NCBI GenBank assembly: GCA_025774935.1
Contig: JALGZK010000026.1
Location: 1-21,941 of the forward strand
DNA: 21,941 nt
Reading direction: 5' to 3'
Origin: a bacterium
GTDB lineage: Bacteria; Joyebacterota; Joyebacteria; Joyebacterales; Joyebacteraceae
This document shows, in pieces, positions 15,201 through 21,941 of the stretch. The notes under the pieces are model-generated. The model made no database searches, had not been told where the DNA came from, and saw only the letters and a list, made by a program, of their open reading frames with translations. The position numbers and the translations under genes were made by a program. The first letter of the stretch is position 1, and each line of letters starts with the position of its first letter.

Positions 15201-17270
15201 ATGCCCGAGACGCTGAGGAACAGGTTCCTCCGACTCATCGACGCGGTCGAGACCATGCGCATCTCGGTAGCGGGCTGGTTCCTGGTCCTCGGCTCGATCA
15301 TCGTGATCAGACACTTCCTCGAACAGGTCTCCGTTCGGCACAACGTCTTCGACTTCGTGTCCTACCTGCTCCACTACCCGCTCGCGTACTTCGCGCCGCT
15401 CCTCGCGCTCACGGTCGTCCTCGCCATCATGTCCGGCGAGCGCGTCGAGCGCGTCACTCGCCTGATGCTGTTCGCGTGGCTTCTCACTCTCCTTCCGCCG
15501 GTGCTGGATCTCCTCATCGGCAGGGGCAAGGACCAGCCCGAGGTCATCGGATACCTCCTCGTCGAGCCGTCGCAGCTCGGGACGGCGTTCGTCAATCTCT
15601 TCAACCCGTTCCACGGGAAGATCGAGGGGGCGACGTCGGGGATCCGCCTTGAGGCCGCCGTCGGCTGCGTCGCTGGCGCGGTCTACGTGTTCCTCAAAAC
15701 CGGGCGGCTCGGCCGGGCCCTGGCGACTTTCGTCGTGGTGTACGCGACCATGTTCTTCTTCTTCACGCTCCCGACCGAAGCGGTCAAGCTCGCCAGGCTC
15801 TTCGGACACGAGCTCCAGAACGTAGGTCAGCTCTTCTTCGCCGGGACGACGGTGACCCACGACGCAGACCTGTTCCCTCCCGGCCTGCGTGCGGACCTCT
15901 CGATGTCCCTCATCGAGCTCTACGTGATCACGCCCCTCCTCGTGGTCTGGGCCTGGCTGCACGACAGGGAGAAGTTCCGCACGCACGTCTCGTCGATAAC
16001 GTTCACTCAGCCGGTCTACCACGTCCTCCTGACCCTGGGCGGGATGGTGCTGGGCGCGAAGCTCCTCACGCAGGCGCCCGGCCTCCTGCGCGTGACCCAA
16101 CCGTTCGACGGCTTCGTGCTGACGGGCATCCTCCTCGCGTCGTTCCTCGCGGCCCTGGCGGCGCAGACGCTGGGACGACTCCACGCCGCTCTCGCGGCCG
16201 ACGGTGCGTCGCCGGAAGAGATACGTGAGCTGAGAACCGTTGCGGTCGTCGAGTCCGTGGTCGCGCTTCTCATCGCGGCGTCCTCGAGCTGGTCGGCGTG
16301 CTCGTTCGCGATCGTGTTCCTGGGAACCTACTACCTCTACTACGCTCGACCGTTCCAGTTGTCGCGACTTCCGGTGCTCTCCGGGATCTTCATCGGGATC
16401 GCGTCCCTGTTCTCGCTCGAGATGGGGTACACCGCGTACGCCGGGGCCGCCACGCCGCTCTGGACTCCTCGGAGCGTGGTCGTGCTGGCCGTCGCTGTCC
16501 CGGCGCTCATCGTGACCTCCATGAGAGTCTGGAGCACGGCGGCCGATCCGTCCGTCGCGCCGGGCCAACGGACGCTCGGCTCGCTGCTCGGAGGGAAGTC
16601 TGCCCGCGTCGTCGCCTGGATCCTCATGCTCGCGGCGCTCCTGCTTCCGGGACTCGTGCTCAGGCTTCCCGCGCTGATCGGCGTCGGCGCCATAGCCGCC
16701 GCGCTCGCGGTCATCGCCGAGATGAAGGCGCCGGCCAACGCTCTCCGCCCGCTCCTTCTCGCGATCACGATCGCGTTCCTCCTGGCGAGCCTCGTGCTCG
16801 GTGTCCCCGGCTCGCCGGTCCTCAGGAGCGAGCTCACGAGCACGACCTTCGCGGCCCCGGCGGGGACCGGCCAGCACGGCGAGGTGCCGTCCGGCGACAG
16901 GCCGGGAACCGCGGAACAGGATCCGTTGACACGGGGCGTAGGCCACCTGCAGGCCGGCGAGCTCGAGCGCGCCATACCGGCGTTCATGGAGGCTCTCGAG
17001 ACAGACCCCGAGTCCAGGACCGCGCTCACCGGATTGGGGGTGTCGCACTTCAGACTCGGGCAGTTCGATCGGGCCGTGCCCTTCTTCGAGAGAGTGGCCG
17101 AGCTCGACCCGAACAACGTCGACGCGCACGTGAACCTGGGAATGACCTACGCGGAGCAGAACAGGCCCGAGGCGGCGGCCGCGGAGTTCGAACGGGCGCT
17201 GGAACTCGACCCGGCGAACGCGGCGGCGGGTCAGGGGCTCGAGGCTATCCGGCGGGGGAGCCGGGACTAG
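15201..17270 (+). CDS. Polytopic membrane protein, UbiA-like region fused to C-terminal TPRs
   Basis: 689 residues. AAGGAGGTG lies 7 nt before the ATG at 15201. About a dozen hydrophobic segments fill residues 22-540. Residues ~265-505 have the helix spacing of UbiA-family prenyltransferases, including TYYLYYARPFQLSRLPVLSG (376-395), which resembles their YSxPxRLKR region. However, the first NDxxDxxxD motif is absent (AQTLGRLHAALAADGASPEE at 321-340), and so is a second DxxxD. After a polar linker (545-573) come three tetratricopeptide repeats (~574-675; AIPAFMEALETDPES, AVPFFERVAELDPNN, AAAEFERALELDPAN). It is probably a membrane scaffold or altered transferase, with TPRs for partner binding. 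The UbiA link is a visual judgement; the TPR and membrane calls are firm. Confidence 0.72.
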   Translation: MPETLRNRFLRLIDAVETMRISVAGWFLVLGSIIVIRHFLEQVSVRHNVFDFVSYLLHYPLAYFAPLLALTVVLAIMSGERVERVTRLMLFAWLLTLLPPVLDLLIGRGKDQPEVIGYLLVEPSQLGTAFVNLFNPFHGKIEGATSGIRLEAAVGCVAGAVYVFLKTGRLGRALATFVVVYATMFFFFTLPTEAVKLARLFGHELQNVGQLFFAGTTVTHDADLFPPGLRADLSMSLIELYVITPLLVVWAWLHDREKFRTHVSSITFTQPVYHVLLTLGGMVLGAKLLTQAPGLLRVTQPFDGFVLTGILLASFLAALAAQTLGRLHAALAADGASPEEIRELRTVAVVESVVALLIAASSSWSACSFAIVFLGTYYLYYARPFQLSRLPVLSGIFIGIASLFSLEMGYTAYAGAATPLWTPRSVVVLAVAVPALIVTSMRVWSTAADPSVAPGQRTLGSLLGGKSARVVAWILMLAALLLPGLVLRLPALIGVGAIAAALAVIAEMKAPANALRPLLLAITIAFLLASLVLGVPGSPVLRSELTSTTFAAPAGTGQHGEVPSGDRPGTAEQDPLTRGVGHLQAGELERAIPAFMEALETDPESRTALTGLGVSHFRLGQFDRAVPFFERVAELDPNNVDAHVNLGMTYAEQNRPEAAAAEFERALELDPANAAAGQGLEAIRRGSRD

Positions 17271-17318
17271 GCTCGGCACGGTGGCGACACGACTGTCGGG
17301 CCGTTGTCCTTTCGCGGG

Positions 17319-18377
17319 TCAGTGTGGCGTGAGGGCGGAGGACACGCGGCTGCCTTTCGCATCCTCTTCGGCGGCTGAGCCCTGTGCCGACGAGTCACTC
17401 GGCGAGAGACCCTCCGCGGCTCCTGGAAGATCCCACCTCTGACAGCGGTAGTGGTAGCGGTCCACGACGACCCCGTGCCTCCGCAGCTCCACAACCTCAC
17501 ACTGGTTGGGGCAGTTGTCGCACTCGAAGACCAGCGATTCGAAGTCCACCCGGCGCAGCTCGAAACCGAGGAAGGACGTGTCGTATCGATCCCTCCGCAT
17601 GCGACGGCGCGCCAGAAGCGCCGCGCCGATCGCTCCCATCTCGGCCCTGTGCTTTGGGATCGTGATCTCCATCCCCAGCTCCCTGCGGAACGCGTCCGCG
17701 ACGCCGGAGTTGTTGGCGACGCCTCCCTGGAAGACGACCCGATCGTGGATGCGCTTCCCCTTCGCGACGTTGCTGAGGTAGTTCCGGACGATCCCTTCGC
17801 AGAGACCGGCGATGATGTCCTCCCTGGCGACTCCGAGCTGAGCCTTGTGGATCATGTCGCTCTCCGCGAATACCGTACACTTCGAGGCGATCTTCACTCT
17901 GCTCGAAGCCTCCCGCGCGTAGTCTCCGAACTCCTCGATGGGGATGCCCAGTCGCAGCGCCTGCTGATCGAGGAACGAACCCGTCCCGGCCGCGCACACA
18001 GTGTTCATGGCGAAGTCGACCACGATGTTGTCCTGGATGATGATGATCTTCGAGTCCTGCCCTCCGATCTCCAGGACGGTCCCGACGTCCTCGTGGCAAT
18101 GGATGGCCGCCACGGCGTGAGCGATGATCTCGTTCTTCACGACATCGGCACCGACGAAGACACCCACCAGCCGGCGCGCGGACCCGGTCGTGGCGACGCC
18201 CAGCACGCTCAGGTCGCTGCCGGTCTCATCTCTGATCTGCGTGAGCCCGTCCGCCACGGCTTCCTGCGGATTCCCTTGTGTGCGGATGTACTTCGCCGCG
18301 AGAACTTCGCCGTCCTCGGACAGAGCAGCGAGGCACGTTGAGATCGACCCCGCATCGATGCCCAGGTACGCGTTCAT
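17319..18377 (-). CDS. HgdC-type ATPase activator (BadF/BadG/BcrA/BcrD family) with Cys-rich C-terminus
   Basis: 352 residues from the ATG at 18377. Its AGGAGG site ends 4 nt upstream and overlaps the TAG of the previous gene; the ATG at 18392 precedes the site and is rejected. In this family an ASKHA-fold homodimer uses ATP to push one low-potential electron from a shared [4Fe-4S] cluster into a partner. Visible motifs are IDAGS (7-11), GGQDSK (105-110), C128 (CAAGTGSFLDQQ) and C167 (SKCTVFAESDM), the two expected cluster ligands, and GGVANNSGV (218-226). Residues ~265-352 are an extension beyond the usual ~260, with CDNCPNQC (286-293) and C312, perhaps a second metal site. Last gene of a three-gene operon with two likely partners. 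Confidence 0.92.
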   Translation of the reverse strand: MNAYLGIDAGSISTCLAALSEDGEVLAAKYIRTQGNPQEAVADGLTQIRDETGSDLSVLGVATTGSARRLVGVFVGADVVKNEIIAHAVAAIHCHEDVGTVLEIGGQDSKIIIIQDNIVVDFAMNTVCAAGTGSFLDQQALRLGIPIEEFGDYAREASSRVKIASKCTVFAESDMIHKAQLGVAREDIIAGLCEGIVRNYLSNVAKGKRIHDRVVFQGGVANNSGVADAFRRELGMEITIPKHRAEMGAIGAALLARRRMRRDRYDTSFLGFELRRVDFESLVFECDNCPNQCEVVELRRHGVVVDRYHYRCQRWDLPGAAEGLSPSDSSAQGSAAEEDAKGSRVSSALTPH

Positions 18378-18385
18378 GGAACCTC

Positions 18386-19525
18386 CTACCATGCCTGTGC
18401 CGACGAGAGGCCGGTGCTCATGTCCGTCCCGCGCCCGAGGTCGGCGCGCTGACGGAGCATGTCGGTGAACGCCTCGAGACGGGTGAGCATCCCAGCTTCA
18501 CCGCTGTGCTCATCCACCGTGAAGCTCATGATCGGAATCTCGCAGTCGCGCGACACCGCGAAGAGGATGTGCTTGGCGACGCCTTCCGGCATACACGTGA
18601 AGGGCTTGAAGTGCACGACGCCGTCGAAGTGTCGCTGCGCCGCTATGATCGAGTACCCGATCGTGTTCTTGTCCTCTCCGCCGAGGTTGTACTTCAGGTA
18701 CGGCGTGGCCAGCCTGTGCGCGTGTCTCTCCTGGTACCTGCCCCGCACACCCAGGCGGAACGGGTGAAGGATCCAGCGGTGCTCGTCGATGAACGTATCC
18801 ACCAGAACCCCCATCTCACCCAGCTTCCTCACCGCGTCCATGTTGACCAGCGGCTCGAGGACGATGTAGACCTCTCCGAGGACCATCATCTTCACCACCG
18901 ACCGGCCTTCCACCACCCGGACCGACCGGAACGCTTCGTCCATCTCACCTTCGAGCCTGCCGAGCGACCGGAAGGTCTCTGCCGAGTCGATCCTGTCGAC
19001 GATGCGGTCGAACACACGCTGGGCGGAGCCTTGCAGCGCCTCCACAGGTCTCAGCTTGCGGGCCCACGTCTGCGCTGCCTGCAGGAGCTTCCCCTTCTTG
19101 AAGCCGATCCGCAGCGCAGTGAAGAAGATCCTCGCGGCGGCGGCGGTGCTTCGCACGTCGTTCACTCTCTTGATCAGACCGCATATTTCGGCGACGCAGT
19201 CCTTCGAGCCGTCGACGATGAGGCTGTCGAACTCGTAGCCCATGTCGCGCAGGATCGCGTGGTGCAATCTCCCGTAGTAACCGAACCGACAGCTCCAAGC
19301 ACCCTGGACCGTGGCCAGAAGTTCCGCCCCGCTCTCCAGGCTGGCGATGAGGCCACCCAGGTTGACTTTGAACGGGATGCAGAACTGCTCCGGCGCGTGC
19401 CGCACTCCGTCCGAGAGAGCCTTGCGAGTCGGCCTGGGCTCCATGCAGAGCTCCAGGCCGATGTGCCGGAATATGGCACCGAGATTGACGTAGGTGTACC
19501 CCATAGGCGTGAAGGCTGCCTTCAT
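18386..19525 (-). CDS. 2-hydroxyacyl-CoA dehydratase subunit-like (DUF2229/CoA-activase-related) protein
   Basis: 379 residues. The ATG at 19525 overlaps the TGA of the preceding gene (ATGA), so translation is probably coupled. The N-terminal part has PRPTRKALSDGVRHAPEQFC (30-49) with IPFKVNLGG (50-58), C79 (WSCRFGYYG) and GSKDC (106-110). The C-terminal part has FKPFTCMPEGVAKHIL (306-321) and FTVDEHSGEAGMLTRLEAF (335-353). These are hallmarks of proteins annotated as acyl-CoA dehydratase activase-related, kin of HgdB and of double-cubane cluster proteins. C49, C79 and C311 are candidate iron-sulfur ligands. It is a clear paralogue of the gene before it. Probable role: a cluster-binding subunit that receives electrons from the activator. 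The substrate is unknown. Confidence 0.82.
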   Translation of the reverse strand: MKAAFTPMGYTYVNLGAIFRHIGLELCMEPRPTRKALSDGVRHAPEQFCIPFKVNLGGLIASLESGAELLATVQGAWSCRFGYYGRLHHAILRDMGYEFDSLIVDGSKDCVAEICGLIKRVNDVRSTAAAARIFFTALRIGFKKGKLLQAAQTWARKLRPVEALQGSAQRVFDRIVDRIDSAETFRSLGRLEGEMDEAFRSVRVVEGRSVVKMMVLGEVYIVLEPLVNMDAVRKLGEMGVLVDTFIDEHRWILHPFRLGVRGRYQERHAHRLATPYLKYNLGGEDKNTIGYSIIAAQRHFDGVVHFKPFTCMPEGVAKHILFAVSRDCEIPIMSFTVDEHSGEAGMLTRLEAFTDMLRQRADLGRGTDMSTGLSSAQAW

Positions 19526-20556
19526 GCGGCCATCCTGTCGCAGATCATGTCGCAGAACGACTCCACCCGAGTCTGGAATCCGGCCTCGCCAGTCAGTTCG
19601 TCCACCATCAGATAGAGAACCGGCGTGTCGCGGCCCTGCCGGACCTCGCGCTCGAGGAGCTCGCTGATGACCGCGAACGTGCCGCAGCCGAAGCTCGTCA
19701 GGAAGACGATGCCGTCGATATCCCGCCTGCTCATGAAGTGGCTTGCGGCGCCGAGGAGCTGACGCTCGTACGACCAAGACACCTCTCTTAACGCCGCCAT
19801 CTCAGTCTCGATGACGTCTGTCGAAACGGAGTACTGGTTGACTACCCGTGCACCGAGATCACGGAGTCTTCTCTCGATCGAGAGGGAGAGAAACTCATCG
19901 AAGAGCAGGTAAGGATGAGCGATGAGGGCGACCTGAAGTCTGACCGGTCGCGTGGGACTTGCCGTCGGGGACGGAGCGCCGTTCCTGGCGGACGCGAAAT
20001 CGCCCTCCTCAGCCAGGAACTTCTCGAATCGAGCCTGCATCCTCGCGGCCCTGTCGGAGGCAGCCAGGCAGGCCTTCCGCCCGAAGCCGAGCATACGTCC
20101 GATCTCAACGAACGTCTGCTCGATCGGACGTTCCCGCACGTGATGGTCGGCGTCGAGGATGAGCGGCGGCTCCCCCACCAGGGCGCGTGCCATGTCCGGA
20201 AGACCGATGAACTTCGGGCAGGTGTAGCGCGGCTTGGCCGATGCCTCGACCGAGTAAACGCGCGGCACGAGGACGGCATCCACTCCCCTGTCCTTCAAGT
20301 ACAGGAGGTGACCGATGAAGGCCTTCACCGGGATGCATATGTCGTCGACCGTCGCCTTCACTCCCGCGAAGAGGATGGCCTTGTTCGTGGGTGGAGACTC
20401 GATGGCGTCGCAGCCAAGTTCCGAGAGGAAGGTCTTCCAGAGCAGGTAGTACTTGAAGGTCAGAAGGGCCAGTGGCAGTCCGACTCTGGTCCCCGGGCCT
20501 TTCTTCGTCGGCCGGCTCGCGTCACCGCGCGCCTCGGACATCCGACCGGAGAGCAT
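19522..20556 (-). CDS. 2-hydroxyacyl-CoA dehydratase subunit-like (DUF2229/CoA-activase-related) protein, first operon gene
   Basis: 344 residues. GGAGGAGG lies 4 nt upstream of the ATG at 20556, and the N-terminus only becomes conserved at VGLPLAL (25-31), so the longer in-frame start at 20604 is rejected. Motifs: SPPTNKAILFAGVKATVDDI (54-73) then CIPVKAFIGHLLYLKDRG (74-91), C113 (YTCPKFIGLPDMAR), TSFGCGTFAVISELL (287-301; C291) and MVDELTGEAGFQTRVESFCD (317-336). The CIPxK, Cys and DExxGEAGxxTRxExF signatures line up with those of the next gene. In the fused clostridial-type versions known from the family, activator and DUF2229 parts sit in one chain; here they are three chains. It probably binds an iron-sulfur cluster and forms a complex with the other two products. 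Confidence 0.82.
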   Translation of the reverse strand: MLSGRMSEARGDASRPTKKGPGTRVGLPLALLTFKYYLLWKTFLSELGCDAIESPPTNKAILFAGVKATVDDICIPVKAFIGHLLYLKDRGVDAVLVPRVYSVEASAKPRYTCPKFIGLPDMARALVGEPPLILDADHHVRERPIEQTFVEIGRMLGFGRKACLAASDRAARMQARFEKFLAEEGDFASARNGAPSPTASPTRPVRLQVALIAHPYLLFDEFLSLSIERRLRDLGARVVNQYSVSTDVIETEMAALREVSWSYERQLLGAASHFMSRRDIDGIVFLTSFGCGTFAVISELLEREVRQGRDTPVLYLMVDELTGEAGFQTRVESFCDMICDRMAA

Positions 20557-20575
20557 GCTGCCTCCTCCGGACGAG

Positions 20576-20604
20576 ATTATCCTACGGCATGGCGGGAGAA
20601 GCAA
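20576..20604 (-). promoter_or_regulatory. Promoter of the three-gene iron-sulfur operon
   Basis: Leftward TTGCTT (20604-20599), 17 nt, GATAAT (20581-20576). The start would be near 20569, only about 13 nt ahead of the first ATG, with the ribosome site at the transcript's very 5' end. Confidence 0.5.
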
Positions 20605-20751
20605 GAGCTAGTTGCAGTTCGCGGCGGTATTTTGGTCAGGGGACGGACTCCTGTGCTTCCAGACGGTGCTCGCCTCCACGCGTCGCGCGCATCAGTGCCA
20701 TGACGGCCCTCGCCGCTGGGCCGGGCTCTCGCGTCCCGCGGACACCCGGGG

Positions 20752-21916
20752 CTACAGGAGCCTGGTGTGGCCTCTCTTCATCTGCTGGAGGAAGTACGGG
20801 GCGTAGGCGCGCTTGGCCCAGAGCCACCGCCGTCCCACGCTCATCCGGACCCGGTTGCGCGGAGGTCTCACGGGCCACGCCGTCATGTACGCCGCCCTGT
20901 CTCCGAGATCCATGACGCACCTGACGGAGAGCGAGCGCGCCACTCGGTCGCCTCCTCTGATGTCGGCGGCGATGTTCCGGGCCGCGGCCTTTGCCATCTG
21001 CACCGTCATGTGTCCCGTCTTCGGGAAGTTGACGGGCACGGGAGTCTGGTCGACCGGTGGGTAGGCAACCATGACTCCCACCGCGTACACGTTGTCGAAC
21101 TCCGTATGCCGGTAGCCGTCGTCGGCGGGAACGAAGCCCTTCGGATTGCCGAGCCCCGGGGAAGCGGTGACGACCGGGGCGCCCGCCAGCGGCGGGATGA
21201 TCAGGGAGTACCGCGACTCGAAGACCTGGCCGTCGGCAAGTTCCACGGACGAGCCGGTGATCTTCGACACCGCCACAGAGGTGTGATACCGGATGTCTCT
21301 CTCGTCGAACTCGCCCTCCAGGAACCGCCTCGCACGACCGAACCCGCCGACGCCGAATGCCCGAGGTCGAATTCCGGAGTGACGAACGTGATGGGAACGA
21401 GGTGGCGGACGTTCCTTCGCCTGAGGGCGTGATCGGCCTCGAAGGCGACCTCGTACGCGGGACCCAGACAGCTCGCTCCGCCCGCGCAGCCGATCACCAT
21501 GGGACCCGGGTCTCCCAGCACCAGAGAGTGACCGGGACCGTCGAAGGGACCGAGCCCCGGAACCCCTCGTTGGTGCTTCGGTGCCCGGTTGCGAGCACGA
21601 GGAAACCCTAGTCGATCTCCTTCCCGCCCACGGTCACCGTCCGGGCCTGAGCGTCGACGCGGTCGGCCTCGCCGTGAACGAACTCGGTCCCCTTCGAGCT
21701 GAGCGACCTGCCGAGGTCAAACGAGATGTCCGCCAGGGTCTGATGTCCCATGGCCACCCAAGGCAGCGACGGAACGAAGACGAAAGAGCCGTCCTTTGAG
21801 ATGACGGTGATCTCGCGCTGCTCCCGGGGGAGCAGGCGGCGGAGCTCGTGCGCAACGGTCAGCCCCCCGAACGAGCCCCCCAGAACAGCGATCCGCGTCC
21901 GCTTCGTGAGGGCCAT
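20752..21916 (-). pseudogene. sqr: Sulfide:quinone oxidoreductase, broken by one stop and two frameshifts
   Basis: Read leftward from the ATG at 21916 (AAGGAG 7-8 nt upstream), the pieces rebuild a ~388-residue flavoprotein of normal SQR length. Piece 1 has the FAD motif VLGGSFGG and reaches EID, then TAG at 21610-21608, where a Tyr codon is usual, followed by GFLVLATGHRS. One base is then missing at the CCCC run 21563-21566 (plus strand). Piece 2 has GASCLGPAYE with the SQR redox cysteine, ending PEFDLG. A second base is missing at CCC 21360-21362. Piece 3 has AFGVGGFGRARRFLE, VDQTPVPVNFPKTGHM and the C-terminal tail to TRLL. SQR oxidises sulfide and passes electrons to quinone at the membrane. 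Both frameshifts lie in G/C runs, so sequence error is as likely as decay. Confidence 0.82.
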
Positions 21917-21941
21917 CGTCGAGCTCCTTTCACGCAGACGG

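Noticed and set aside
15165-17279. 704-codon minus-strand open frame opposite the UbiA-like/TPR gene
   Set aside because: It is almost wholly Arg/Glu/Asp/Gly, the mirror of hydrophobic membrane codons. No motif or start context.
17285-17298. CGACA/TGTCG hairpin between the convergent stops at 17270 and 17319
   Set aside because: The stem is only 5 bp with no T-tract; too weak to call a terminator.
18278-19615. 445-codon plus-strand open frame opposite the iron-sulfur operon
   Set aside because: Arg/His/Leu-rich with no recognisable domain, and it lies across two clearly coding minus-strand genes.

Overview
The window is GC-rich and densely coded, with short, well-defined intergenic regions. 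Secreted proteins dominate the first two thirds. Four of them (659-2344, 2465-6082, 7868-9721, 12024-13610) have unrelated N-terminal modules but share a C-terminal FlgD-Ig-like domain (NPNPF-type start, GR(L/V)V, (W/H)WDG-like turn, SGVYFxR, final Arg). That design is typical of uncultivated lineages around the FCB group, such as Candidatus Eisenbacteria, Krumholzibacteriota or Latescibacterota. This placement is an inference from protein style, not from a marker gene. The 2-hydroxyacyl-CoA-dehydratase-type activator hints at an anaerobic or microaerobic life.

Layout: 1-306 (-) is the N-terminal part of an exported metallo-beta-lactamase-fold protein. 659-2344 (+) is an SBBP-repeat beta-propeller. 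2465-6082 (-) is a large secreted subtilisin-like protease. 6452-7519 (+) is an exported N-terminal-nucleophile amidase of the choloylglycine hydrolase type. 7868-9721 (+) is a secreted propeller protein behind a near-consensus promoter and a long foldable leader. 9849-10886 (-) is a SAM methyltransferase. 11064-11744 (-) is a small secreted protein with a WGHIKALYR tail. 12024-13610 (-) is a secreted glycosidase-like propeller. 13821-15059 (+) and 15201-17270 (+) are an arylsulfotransferase-family protein and a polytopic UbiA-like/TPR fusion. 20556-17319 (-) is a tight three-gene operon of two paralogous dehydratase-subunit-like proteins and an HgdC-type ATPase activator. 20752-21916 (-) is a sulfide:quinone oxidoreductase gene broken by a stop codon and two frameshifts.

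Most genes have their own promoter. Several intergenic regions carry a recurring form: a TTG-type -35, a 17-18 nt spacer and an extended -10 (TGnTAnnAT). GC-rich hairpins close several transcription units, and two of them share almost the same stem.

The parts most likely to hold undescribed biology are the three-gene ATP-driven iron-sulfur operon with no recognisable dehydratase partner, the UbiA-like domain without prenyltransferase aspartate motifs fused to TPRs, and the structured leader at 7641-7867. No rRNA, tRNA, CRISPR array, insertion sequence or phage gene was seen.
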